From an uncultured Bacteroidales bacterium (lineage in GTDB: Bacteria; Bacteroidota; Bacteroidia; Bacteroidales; Bacteroidaceae), in contig CADAGX010000015.1 in the NCBI GenBank assembly GCA_902787575.1, forward strand, positions 114,743 through 178,742: 64,000 nucleotides of DNA, given 5' to 3'. Positions 33,321-41,133 of this stretch are shown piece by piece. The notes beneath the pieces were generated by a model, which saw nothing but the letters and a program-made list of their open reading frames with translations, ran no database searches and was not told the DNA's origin. How positions within the stretch are numbered: the stretch's first letter is position 1; every line of letters begins with the position of its first letter. A program made the position numbers and the translations under genes.

Positions 33321-34086
33321 GATAAACGAACTCTTCAGAAACAAGAGCCAGAATCTGCTCTCGCTGTACTTCTGCGCCGGACATCCGACGCTCGACAGCA
33401 CAGTTGCCACCATACGAGCCATAGAGAAACGAGGCGTCGATTTTATAGAAGTGGGCATTCCTTTCAGCGATCCGATGGCCGACGGGCCTGTAATCCAAGA
33501 CGCGGCAACAAAATCGCTGCGCAACGGAATGTCGCTTGCGACGCTCTTCGGCCAGTTAGACGGCATTCGGAAGGACGTAAAACTGCCTTTGATACTGATG
33601 GGTTACATGAATCCCATTTTTCATTTTGGCTTCGAACAATTCTTCGAACGATGCGCGGAAGTGGGCATCGACGGCGTTATCATTCCAGATTTGCCCTTTG
33701 ACGACTACCTGAACGACGTGAAGCCTGTGGCCGACCGACATGACATACGCGTGATAATGCTCATCACACCCGAAACAAGCGAGGCTCGCATCCGATTCAT
33801 CGACGAGCACACAGACGGATTTATATACATGGTAAGCAGCGCTGCCACGACAGGAATCCAGAATGAGTTCGGGCAGGAAAAACAAAAGTACTTCGCCAGA
33901 GTGAACGGTATGAAGCTTCGCAATCCGCGTATGATAGGTTTCGGCATCAGCAACAGGCAGACACTTGCGGCGGCGCAACAGAACGCAGCCGGTGCTATCA
34001 TAGGCAGCAAGTTCGTAACCCTGCTCGAGAAACACCAAAATCCCGAGTCGGCGCTGGACGAACTGATGCAGGCTTTGGAAAATTAG
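33313..34086 (+). CDS. trpA: Tryptophan synthase alpha chain
   Basis: 257 residues, TIM barrel. It splits indole-glycerol phosphate and passes indole to TrpB. The catalytic Glu is in VDFIEVGIPFSDPMADGPVIQ, the second acid is in IIPDLPFDDY, and the phosphate site is in MVSSAATTGIQ and GFGISNRQT. Last gene of the operon, convergent with gldE 55 bp away. No strong terminator is seen in the short gap. Confidence 0.97.
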   Translation: MNRINELFRNKSQNLLSLYFCAGHPTLDSTVATIRAIEKRGVDFIEVGIPFSDPMADGPVIQDAATKSLRNGMSLATLFGQLDGIRKDVKLPLILMGYMNPIFHFGFEQFFERCAEVGIDGVIIPDLPFDDYLNDVKPVADRHDIRVIMLITPETSEARIRFIDEHTDGFIYMVSSAATTGIQNEFGQEKQKYFARVNGMKLRNPRMIGFGISNRQTLAAAQQNAAGAIIGSKFVTLLEKHQNPESALDELMQALEN

Positions 34087-34141
34087 GCGCTGATTTCTGA
34101 GGATTTCGCCTGTCGGGCGAGAAAAGTCACGAGTGGCAGTT

Positions 34142-35470
34142 CTATTTCTCCGGCTCCTCGTCCTTGAGAATGACTTTCACTTTCACGATGCGACGTTCGT
34201 CGAGTTCCATTACCTCGAATGTGCAACGTCCAAACGTCGTGCGCTCGTGCAGTTCCGGGAAGTCGCCTTTCACCTCGAGAAGTAAGCCAGCCAGCGTGTC
34301 GGCCTCACCTTGCACGGATTCGAAGTATTCATCGTCGAGTTTCAACGTGCGAGTGAAATCTGTCAGCAAGGTCTTTCCCTCGAAAATGAACGTGTTGTGA
34401 TTCAGTCTGACGTACGAGCGCTCGTCTTCGTCGTATTCATCGCTGATTTCTCCCACTATCTCTTCGATGATATCTTCCATCGTAACGATGCCGCTGGTGC
34501 CTCCGAATTCATCTACCACGATTGCTATGTGAACTTTGTCGCGCTGAAAGTCGCGCAACAGGTCGTCGATCATCTTCGTTTCGGGCACGAAATACGGAGG
34601 TCTGATGAGACTTTGCCACCGAAAGTTCGCGGGCTTTCCGAGATGCGGCAGTAAGTCTTTGATGTAAAGCACGCCCTTTATGTTGTCTTGCGACCCTTGG
34701 TAAACGGGAATTCGGCTGTAGTTGTTCTCGACAATACACTTCAGCACTTCAGGAAACGGCGTCCGTATCTCCAAATCCACGATATCCATGCGGCTCGTCA
34801 TCACTTCGCGCGCCATTTCTCCGCCAAAGCGAATTATTCCCTGAAGCATGCTACTCTCCTCTGCGATGTCTCGTTTGTCGGTCAACTCCATTGCCTTTTC
34901 GAGGTCATCGACCGTCAGACTCTGCGGCTCGGCGTGCACAAATCGTTCTGTGACGATTCGACTGCGAATTAACACACGACTCAGCGGCGAACACAACTTG
35001 GTGAGAACCGACAATGTGGGTGCCGCAAATCGGCAGAAGGCCAACGTACGCTGAGAACTATATATCTTAGGCACAACTTCCCCGAACAACAGCAACAGAA
35101 ATGTCAGCACAACGGTGAGGCAAACAAACTCGAGCCATTCGACGCCAAACGTCACAGTCTGGATGCAGAAGTAGTTAAGCAACATAATGATGGCCACATT
35201 CACCAGATTGTTGCATATTAGAATAGTTGCCAAGAGTCGTTCGCTATCCTCCCGCAAGGACAGAATTTTGGCGTCGCACGCGCGATGACTTTCTTCGATT
35301 GTATTCAGGTCGGACGGCGAGAGACTGAAGAAGGCAATCTCGCTGCCGGAAACGAAGGCCGAGCACATCAAAAGCAACAAAGCGGCTACCAAAGCCACCC
35401 ATGCGCCGGCCGACGGCACCTGAAACGCAATGCTGGAAAAAGATTCTGCCAGTTCGTTAAGGAATTCCAT
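34142..35470 (-). CDS. gldE: GldE-like membrane protein (CNNM / CBS pair / CorC_HlyC domains)
   Basis: 442 residues. An N-terminal CNNM (DUF21) region of about four membrane segments (residues ~20-150, with SGSEIAFFSLSPSDL and FGEVVPKIYSSQ), then two CBS domains (~200-330, including SRIPVYQGSQDNIKGVLYIKDLL and VVDEFGGTSGIVTMEDIIEEIVGEI), and a CorC_HlyC domain at the C-terminus. In Bacteroidetes this gene follows ssb and mutY and is named GldE after gliding motility, though it is also present in non-gliding species, where it may handle divalent metals. gldD, its usual neighbour, is absent here. Confidence 0.88.
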   Translation of the reverse strand: MEFLNELAESFSSIAFQVPSAGAWVALVAALLLLMCSAFVSGSEIAFFSLSPSDLNTIEESHRACDAKILSLREDSERLLATILICNNLVNVAIIMLLNYFCIQTVTFGVEWLEFVCLTVVLTFLLLLFGEVVPKIYSSQRTLAFCRFAAPTLSVLTKLCSPLSRVLIRSRIVTERFVHAEPQSLTVDDLEKAMELTDKRDIAEESSMLQGIIRFGGEMAREVMTSRMDIVDLEIRTPFPEVLKCIVENNYSRIPVYQGSQDNIKGVLYIKDLLPHLGKPANFRWQSLIRPPYFVPETKMIDDLLRDFQRDKVHIAIVVDEFGGTSGIVTMEDIIEEIVGEISDEYDEDERSYVRLNHNTFIFEGKTLLTDFTRTLKLDDEYFESVQGEADTLAGLLLEVKGDFPELHERTTFGRCTFEVMELDERRIVKVKVILKDEEPEK

Positions 35471-35481
35471 GCTGCAGATGC

Positions 35482-35874
35482 TTAGAAGGGTGCCTGCACG
35501 GGGTCAGCCGCAGGCGCTGCAGGTTTCTCGGCAGCAGGTGTGGTAGCCTTGGGTGTGAGCAGTTCCATCGAGTCGGCCCAAATCTCGGTTACGTAGCGCT
35601 TCACGCCGTTTCTGTCGTCGTAGCTGCGAGAATGTATCTTTCCTTCTATATAAAGTTTGTCGCCCTTGTGCACATATTTTTCTACCAACTCTGCCAACTG
35701 TCGCCACAACACTACGTTGTGCCACTCGGTGCGGTCGGGAACTACGGTTCCGTTGGCCATTGTGTAACCTCGCTCCGTGGTGGCAAGTCGGACGCTGGCC
35801 ACGCAAACTCCCTGATCCATGTATCGAATCTCGGGTTCCATGCCCACATTGCCGATTAACATCGCTTTGTTCAT
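35482..35874 (-). CDS. ssb: Single-stranded DNA-binding protein
   Basis: 130 residues. The N-terminal ~105 residues form the OB-fold (MNKAMLIGNVGMEPEIRYMDQGVCVASVRLATTERG, then TEWHNVVLWRQLAELVEKYVHKGDKLYIEGKI). The C-terminal tail is a short Pro/Ala-rich stretch ending PVQAPF, so the acidic residues of the usual DDDIPF interaction tip are missing. An AAAGGAG Shine-Dalgarno precedes the ATG. It lies between mutY (37 bp) and gldE (11 bp) and has its own promoter inside the end of mutY. Confidence 0.95.
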   Translation of the reverse strand: MNKAMLIGNVGMEPEIRYMDQGVCVASVRLATTERGYTMANGTVVPDRTEWHNVVLWRQLAELVEKYVHKGDKLYIEGKIHSRSYDDRNGVKRYVTEIWADSMELLTPKATTPAAEKPAAPAADPVQAPF

Positions 35875-35897
35875 ATCTTATCTCCTTTGTTTGGGTA

Positions 35898-35929
35898 CAA
35901 AGTTAAGGCTTTTATTCGTCGCGTCCAAA
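35898..35929 (-). promoter_or_regulatory. Promoter of ssb, inside the 3' end of mutY
   Basis: Minus strand TTTG (35929-35926), 20 bases and TAACTTTG (35905-35898). The -33 box lies in the mutY coding sequence, so ssb can be made independently of mutY. Confidence 0.65.
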
Positions 35930-36982
35930 CATGTGCGGGATTTTCTCGCAAATCCTTTCCATCAGCCGCGGCTGTGGAAGCGCAGAAAACTGCGCGTCGT
36001 CTGCCCAAAAACCACACGTGGTTTCTGAAAAACTACACGTCGCATCGGCCGATGCCACACGTCGCGGCTCGAGTTGCCACAGCGAGGCATGAATGAGTTG
36101 ATGCGTAAGCTGGTGAGTTATCTCGGGCACGAGGAGCGTCAGGCGGCTGTCGGGGAAACGCTTTTCGAGTTCCACAGCCGAGAGCGGGGCCTCACTTTCC
36201 ACCAGCGGGAACTGATAAAGCCCTTGCCAGATATCGCCAGACGGGCGGCGCTCAAGCATGATATCTCCGGACGCGGAGCGCAGCAGCAGATATGTGAAGT
36301 ATCGGTGGCGTACCTTCGTGCGGCGCTGCTTGCAGGGCAACTCGCCAACTCGCCGGCGGGCAAAGCCCAGACACAAATCGTTGAGCGGACACGCCGTACA
36401 ATCGGGAGCAGAAGGCGTGCAGAGGAGCGCGCCGAAATCCATCAGCGACTGGTTGTAAAGTGCAGGACGACGGCGGTCGAGCATTTCGTCGGCCAAGGCG
36501 CGGAACGTTTTGTGCCCCAGCGTGGTATCAATCGGCGTGTCGGTACACGTAAAACGCGAGAGAACCCGATAGACATTGCCGTCGAGCACTGCAAACGGCG
36601 CGTCGAAGGCCAGGCTCATCACAGCCGCTGCCGTGTACTCTCCCACTCCGCGCAGCGAACGCAACGCATCGTAGTCGGTCGGGAAACCGCCCATCGCCAC
36701 AGCCTGACGGGCGGCAGCCAGCAGATTGCGGGCACGACTGTAATATCCCAAGCCCTGCCACAGACGCAGCACCTCCACTTCCTCGGCCGCGGCAAGCGAC
36801 TCCACCGTGGGGAAACGCGAGACGAAGCGCAGATAGTATTCCATCCCCTGCGCCACACGTGTCTGCTGCAAAATCACTTCGCTAATCCAAATCAAGTACG
36901 GGTCGCGAGTATGACGCCACGGCAAATCTCGGCCGTTGCGCCCATACCAATCCTCTATGCGAAGTGCAAACTCCTGAACCAT
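35912..36982 (-). CDS. mutY: A/G-specific adenine glycosylase
   Basis: 356 residues from the ATG at 36982 (a GTG is just before it). DNA repair enzyme removing A paired with 8-oxo-G. The helix-hairpin-helix LRGVGEYTAAAVMSLAF with the catalytic Asp in AVLDGNVYRVLSR, the LQQTRVAQG loop, and the 4Fe-4S cysteines of CTPSAPDCTACPLNDLC are complete. The C-terminal NUDIX-like domain follows (YLLLRSASGDIMLERRPSGDIWQGLYQFP). Residues ~306-324 of this domain are encoded by a three-unit phased repeat (locus E), read through in frame. Confidence 0.95.
   Translation of the reverse strand: MVQEFALRIEDWYGRNGRDLPWRHTRDPYLIWISEVILQQTRVAQGMEYYLRFVSRFPTVESLAAAEEVEVLRLWQGLGYYSRARNLLAAARQAVAMGGFPTDYDALRSLRGVGEYTAAAVMSLAFDAPFAVLDGNVYRVLSRFTCTDTPIDTTLGHKTFRALADEMLDRRRPALYNQSLMDFGALLCTPSAPDCTACPLNDLCLGFARRRVGELPCKQRRTKVRHRYFTYLLLRSASGDIMLERRPSGDIWQGLYQFPLVESEAPLSAVELEKRFPDSRLTLLVPEITHQLTHQLIHASLWQLEPRRVASADATCSFSETTCGFWADDAQFSALPQPRLMERICEKIPHMFGRDE
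36012..36066. repeat. 22-bp phased palindromic repeat array, locus E, inside mutY (3 units)
   Basis: Units at 36012, 36033 and 36055, spaced 21 and 22 bp, have cores AACCACACGTGGTT (a 7+7 perfect palindrome with two central bases when extended), CTACACGTCGC and CCACACGTCGC. The array is translated on the minus strand as VASADATCSFSETTCGF within the MutY C-terminal domain, about 85 bp before the ssb -33 box. Confidence 0.8.
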
Positions 36983-37003
36983 CACAAACTAAATTTCAGG
37001 CTG

Positions 37004-37011
37004 CAAACATA
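37004..37011 (-). promoter_or_regulatory. -7 element upstream of mutY
   Basis: TATGTTTG on the minus strand, 22 bases before the mutY ATG. No convincing -33 box is seen. Confidence 0.4.
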
Positions 37012-37082
37012 CAAATTTTCCACGCAACAGCCACCAAAATGCCCGGCGAGATGCATTTTTCGTCAAAAAAAGAGGCAAAAGC

Positions 37083-37113
37083 TTTCCCGTTACACGGAAT
37101 TTTACTAATTTTG
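37083..37113 (+). promoter_or_regulatory. Promoter of the small basic protein / RNase G unit
   Basis: TTTC (37083-37086), 19 bases and TAATTTTG (37106-37113); one mismatch in the -33 box. The leader to the ATG at 37164 is about 45 bases. Confidence 0.55.
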
Positions 37114-37163
37114 CAGTTCGAAAACCGAATTTTCAAGAGTATTAACCCATAAAATCACACATT

Positions 37164-37253
37164 ATGCCAAACGGAAAGAAGCATAAAAGGCACAAGATGG
37201 CCACACACAAGCGTAAGAAGAGACTGAGAAAAAACAGGCATAAGAGCAAGTAA
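37164..37253 (+). CDS. Tiny Lys/Arg-rich conserved protein (possible ribosomal protein)
   Basis: 29 residues, almost entirely basic: MPNGKKHKRHKMATHKRKKR, then LRKNRHKSK. Bacteroidetes have near-identical short proteins just before RNase E/G. The KRKKRLRKNRHK block resembles the AURKAIP1/COX24 (mS38/bS22-like) motif of small ribosomal proteins, so a structural place in the small ribosomal subunit is plausible but not shown. It has a promoter upstream and a hairpin terminator (37276) after it. Its recognisable conserved sequence makes it a real gene despite its size. Confidence 0.8.
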   Translation: MPNGKKHKRHKMATHKRKKRLRKNRHKSK

Positions 37254-37275
37254 ATCCTGTCTCAGCTGAGAAATT

Positions 37276-37314
37276 GCTCGGTGGCGCGCATTAGCCGGGT
37301 CACCGAGCCTTTTT
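37276..37314 (+). terminator. Hairpin terminator or attenuator between the small basic gene and RNase G
   Basis: Perfect 8-bp arms GCTCGGTG (37276-37283) and CACCGAGC (37301-37308) are followed by CTTTTTAT. The RNase G ATG comes only 12 bases later, with no promoter between, so either the terminator leaks to allow rng expression or it works as a regulatory stem in the rng leader. Confidence 0.7.
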
Positions 37315-37325
37315 ATAGAAAGGTT

Positions 37326-38900
37326 ATGACGAGCGAAGTCTTTATTGACGTACAACCGCAAAAAATTGCCATTGCCCTAACCGAAGACAAACGCCTGGTA
37401 GAATATCAGGAAGAAGGGCAGTCGGCATCTTTTGCCGTGGGAAACGTGTATCTGGCAAAGGTGAGAAAACTCATGCCGGGCCTGAATGCATGTTTCGTAA
37501 GCGTAGGACACGAACATGACGCCTTTCTACATTATCTCGACCTCGGCCCGCAATTTAATTCCTACGCCAAGTATCTGAAGCAGGTGCTTAGCGACAAAAA
37601 AAATCTCTACCCTTTCTCGAAAGCCAGCATACAGCCGGAACTGGGAAAGGAAGGCAGCATTCAGAATTCCCTCAAGCAGGGCCAGGAAATTCTGGTGCAG
37701 ATAATCAAGGAGCCCATCAGCACAAAAGGACCGCGCCTCACGTGCGAAATTTCTTTTCCAGGCCGATACCTAGTGCTGACACCCTTCGAAGACACCGTTT
37801 CCGTGTCGAGCAAAATCAAAAACGCAGAAGAGCGGAACAGACTTAAGCTGGTAATCCAGAGCATCAAACCCAAGAATTGCGGAGTTATCGTTCGCACCGT
37901 CGCAGAAGGCAAGCGCGTGGCCGAACTCGACCAAGAGATGAAAGTTCTCTACGCCCGCTGGGAAGAAGTGCTCCGACGCGCACAAAAAGCAAAAGAACTG
38001 CCGGCACTCGTATATGAAGAGACGAGCCGCGCAGTGGGAATGCTTCGCGATCTTTTTAACACCAGCTACGAAAACATTTACGTCAGCCAGGAAGCCGTAT
38101 ATCAAGAGGTGAAAAACTACGTGACGCTCATCGCACCCGACAGGGCCGGCGTAGTGAAGCTCTACAAAGGCAGCCTGCCGATTTTCGACAACTTCGACAT
38201 AACGCGGCAAATAAAGTCGGTATTCGGTCGTACGGTGTCTTACAAACACGGTGCGTACCTTATTATTGAACACACCGAAGCGTTGCACGTGGTGGATGTA
38301 AACAGCGGAAATCGGACGCGAAACGCAGAAAACCAGGAAGCAAACGCGCTGGAAGTAAATCTGGGCGCGGCAGACGAACTGGCTCGCCAACTTCGCCTGC
38401 GCGACATGGGCGGCATCATCGTTGTTGACTTCATCGACATGAAGTTGCCCGAGGACCGCCAGAAACTCTACGAGCACATGTGCGAGAACATGAAGCGCGA
38501 TCGTGCACGTCACAACATTCTGCCGCTCTCAAAGTTCGGCCTGATGCAGATAACGCGACAGCGAGTACGCCCGGTGATGGAGGTCAAAGTAGAAGAAACC
38601 TGCCCCACTTGCCACGGAGAAGGCACGATAAAAAGCAGTTTCCTCTTCCACAAAGTGCTCGACGGCAAGGTTAAAATGCTTGTCTACAGGCTGGGCATAA
38701 AAAAATTCACACTGCACGTTCACCCGTATATCGCAGCCTATTTGAATAAGGGCATCATGTCGATAAAAAGAAAGTGGCAGTTGAAATACGGATTCGGCGT
38801 GCGAGTCATCCCCAGCCAGAAGCTGGCATTTCTGGAATATCAGTTCTTCGATGCCGACGGCCAAGAGCTGGATCTGAAGGAAGAAATCGAGATAAGATAA
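37326..38900 (+). CDS. rng: Ribonuclease E/G family endoribonuclease
   Basis: 524 residues from the ATG at 37326 (MTSEVFIDVQPQKIAIALTED); the longer frame runs into the terminator stem. RNase E/G cleaves single-stranded RNA in rRNA maturation and mRNA decay. An S1-like RNA-binding region (GNVYLAKVRKLMPGLNACFVSVG...HDAFLH) precedes the catalytic core with LHVVDVNSGNRT and GGIIVVDFIDM (catalytic Asp residues) and the zinc-link CPTCHGEGTI near residue 432. It lacks the long C-terminal scaffold of E. coli RNase E, as usual for the RNase G type. Confidence 0.93.
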   Translation: MTSEVFIDVQPQKIAIALTEDKRLVEYQEEGQSASFAVGNVYLAKVRKLMPGLNACFVSVGHEHDAFLHYLDLGPQFNSYAKYLKQVLSDKKNLYPFSKASIQPELGKEGSIQNSLKQGQEILVQIIKEPISTKGPRLTCEISFPGRYLVLTPFEDTVSVSSKIKNAEERNRLKLVIQSIKPKNCGVIVRTVAEGKRVAELDQEMKVLYARWEEVLRRAQKAKELPALVYEETSRAVGMLRDLFNTSYENIYVSQEAVYQEVKNYVTLIAPDRAGVVKLYKGSLPIFDNFDITRQIKSVFGRTVSYKHGAYLIIEHTEALHVVDVNSGNRTRNAENQEANALEVNLGAADELARQLRLRDMGGIIVVDFIDMKLPEDRQKLYEHMCENMKRDRARHNILPLSKFGLMQITRQRVRPVMEVKVEETCPTCHGEGTIKSSFLFHKVLDGKVKMLVYRLGIKKFTLHVHPYIAAYLNKGIMSIKRKWQLKYGFGVRVIPSQKLAFLEYQFFDADGQELDLKEEIEIR

Positions 38901-38914
38901 AGGCAACACACAGT

Positions 38915-38954
38915 AATGAGGGGAGTCGCACGCGTCTCCCCTCATTATTATTTG
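38915..38954 (+). terminator. Rho-independent terminator of rng
   Basis: Stem AATGAGGGGAG (38916-38926) pairs with CTCCCCTCATT (38937-38947); a 10-base loop lies between and ATTATTT follows. Confidence 0.85.
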
Positions 38955-38969
38955 CAATTATTCGGATAC

Positions 38970-39005
38970 GACACGCAGTTTCCGTCGGAACGACGTGTGG
39001 AAAAA
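38970..39005. repeat. Phased palindromic repeat, locus F (2 degenerate units)
   Basis: CGACACGCAG at 38970 and CGACGTGTGG at 38992, exactly 22 bp apart, lie between the convergent rng and uup genes. Confidence 0.6.
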
Positions 39006-39034
39006 ACAAAACCGCGCGTGGAAATCCGAGGGAC

Positions 39035-40951
39035 TCAAGCCAGTTCGCTCAGCTCGAGCCAGCGCATCGATTTTTCGTCGAGTTCTTGCTGCAACTGCGG
39101 CAGCCGGATGCTCTTCTGAGTGATGTCGTCCACGCTCAGTTGGCCGCTGCTCAGCGCCGTCTCTATGTCGCGCTTCTCCTGTTCCAGCCGCTCGATGTCA
39201 GATTCGAGCGCCGCATACTCCTGTTTTTCCTTGAACGACATTTTTCGCGGCCGCTCGGAGGTGTGTCTTTCTGCCGTATGGGTCGGAGTGGCAGGTGCTG
39301 CAGATTTCTTCTGGGCTGCATCACGCTCCTCGAGCGCCTCCCACTCTCGGAATTGCGTATAGTTGCCGGGGAAATCCTTCACTACGCCGTCGCCGCGGAA
39401 CACGAGCAAATGGTCCACCACGCGGTCCATAAAATAGCGGTCGTGGCTCACAACGATGACGCAGCCTTGGAAATCCTGCAAATACTGCTCCAGAATCTGA
39501 AGTGTGACGATGTCGAGGTCGTTCGTCGGCTCGTCGAGAACCAGGAAATTGGGCGCCTGCATCAAAACTGTGCAGAGATGTAACCGACGTTTCTCGCCGC
39601 CGGAAAGTTTATATATGTAGCTCTGCTGTTGCAACGGCGTGAACATAAAATGCTGGAGAAACTGCATTGCCGAGAGATGACGGCCGCCGCCAAGGTCAAT
39701 GAACTCGGCATATTTCCGGACGGCGTCGATAACCTTCATTTGCTCGTCGAATTTCATTCCCTCCTGACTGAAGTATCCGAATTTCACCGTCTCACCAACT
39801 ACGAAACGCCCCGAGTCGGGCTGCACTTCGCCCATCAGCATCTTCACAAACGTGCTCTTGCCGGTGCCGTTGTCGCCCACGATACCCATCTTCTCGAAGC
39901 GCGAGAAATTGTAATAGAAGTCGCGCAGTATCACTTTTCGCTGTTCCGGCTCGCCGACGGGCTGGCCGTTCCGAGTACGCAACGGGAAGGATTTGCTCAC
40001 ATACTGTGCCTCGAAAATCTTGCTTCCAATGTAAGCAGAGCGCGTCTCGAGCCGCACTTGCTTTTCTTCGAGCCGGCGCTTGGCCACCTGCTGCAGTTCG
40101 TAGAATGCCTCTTCGCGATAACGCGCCTTGTGACCGCGTGCCTGCGGCATCCGACGCATCCATTCCAACTCGGTGCGGTAGAGATTGTTGGCGCGCGCCA
40201 CTTCGCTCCGAGCCGCGTCGAGGCGTTCCTGACGCTTCTCGAGGTAATAGGCATAATTGCCACGATAGGAATAGATGGTTTCGTCGTCGAGTTCCAGGAT
40301 TTCGTTACATACGCGGTCGAGGAAGTAGCGGTCGTGCGTCACCATCAGCAGCGTAACATTGCTCCGCCGCAGGTGGTTTTCGAGCCATTCAATCATAGTG
40401 AGATCGAGATGATTCGTGGGTTCGTCCAAAATAAGGAAGTCAGGCTCAGTGATAAGCACGTTTGCCAGCGCAACACGCTTCAACTGCCCGCCAGAGAGCT
40501 GTCGCAGCGGTTTGTCGAACTCGTCGATGGCCAACCGGCTCAGGATGGCTTTGCTCCGCGTCTCGTAGTCCCACGCTTTCTGATGGTCCATACGATCGAG
40601 AATCTCCTGCAAATTCGGATTTCCGGGCGTTGACATACAGGTTTCGTACTCTCGTATGAGATTTGTCACCTCGTTGCCGTGCCAGAAACACGCCTCAATG
40701 ACGGTCAGGTCCTCGGGATAATGCGGCGTCTGCTCGAGGTATCCCACACGCAGCCCATTGCGATAGACCACCTGACCTTCGTCGGCCGAATCGGTGCCTG
40801 CCAGAATGTTCAGCAGCGTGCTCTTGCCCGTTCCGTTCTTCGCGATGAGGCCTACCTTCTGCCCTTGGCCGATGCCAAACGACAGGTCGGCGAAGAGACA
40901 ACGGTCGCCCACACGACGAGTCAGACTTTGTACTTGTAGATAAGATACCAT
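39035..40951 (-). CDS. uup: ABC-F family ATPase Uup
   Basis: 638 residues with no membrane segment. Two ABC domains: Walker A AKNGTGKST, signature LSGGQLKR, Walker B FLILDEPTNHLD; then DNGTGKST, LSGGEKRR, FLVLDEPTNDLD. A ~85-residue linker lies between them, and a C-terminal coiled coil (FKEKQEYAALESDIERLEQEKRDIE) follows, typical of Uup. ABC-F proteins act on the ribosome, and Uup-type members also bind branched DNA. This is a housekeeping form; nothing suggests antibiotic resistance. A -7 box TACTTTTG (40973-40966) sits close to the start. Confidence 0.92.
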   Translation of the reverse strand: MVSYLQVQSLTRRVGDRCLFADLSFGIGQGQKVGLIAKNGTGKSTLLNILAGTDSADEGQVVYRNGLRVGYLEQTPHYPEDLTVIEACFWHGNEVTNLIREYETCMSTPGNPNLQEILDRMDHQKAWDYETRSKAILSRLAIDEFDKPLRQLSGGQLKRVALANVLITEPDFLILDEPTNHLDLTMIEWLENHLRRSNVTLLMVTHDRYFLDRVCNEILELDDETIYSYRGNYAYYLEKRQERLDAARSEVARANNLYRTELEWMRRMPQARGHKARYREEAFYELQQVAKRRLEEKQVRLETRSAYIGSKIFEAQYVSKSFPLRTRNGQPVGEPEQRKVILRDFYYNFSRFEKMGIVGDNGTGKSTFVKMLMGEVQPDSGRFVVGETVKFGYFSQEGMKFDEQMKVIDAVRKYAEFIDLGGGRHLSAMQFLQHFMFTPLQQQSYIYKLSGGEKRRLHLCTVLMQAPNFLVLDEPTNDLDIVTLQILEQYLQDFQGCVIVVSHDRYFMDRVVDHLLVFRGDGVVKDFPGNYTQFREWEALEERDAAQKKSAAPATPTHTAERHTSERPRKMSFKEKQEYAALESDIERLEQEKRDIETALSSGQLSVDDITQKSIRLPQLQQELDEKSMRWLELSELA

Positions 40952-41012
40952 GCAAAAATTTTATGCAAAAGTAGTAAAAATCCCACAGACAGCCGTAATT
41001 TCGGCGGGAATG

Positions 41013-41044
41013 TTTGGACAAAAAAAGAAAAAAGACTATCTTTG
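41013..41044 (+). promoter_or_regulatory. Promoter of rho
   Basis: TTTG (41013-41016), 20 bases and TATCTTTG (41037-41044). The leader before the ATG at 41134 is about 83 bases, long enough for autogenous Rho control. Confidence 0.7.
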
Positions 41045-41133
41045 CACCGAAATTCAAGGAAAGGGCTGCAATTCTGCACGACCCAATTAATCCCCCAACT
41101 AACATTCTTATAATTTTTACACGCAATTTTATT

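Noticed and set aside
34100-34130. Terminator between trpA and gldE
   Set aside because: TCGCC/GGGCGA pair only weakly and no T-run follows in either direction.
39035-40951. Antibiotic-resistance ABC-F protein
   Set aside because: The C-terminal coiled coil and domain layout fit housekeeping Uup, and nothing points to a resistance subfamily.
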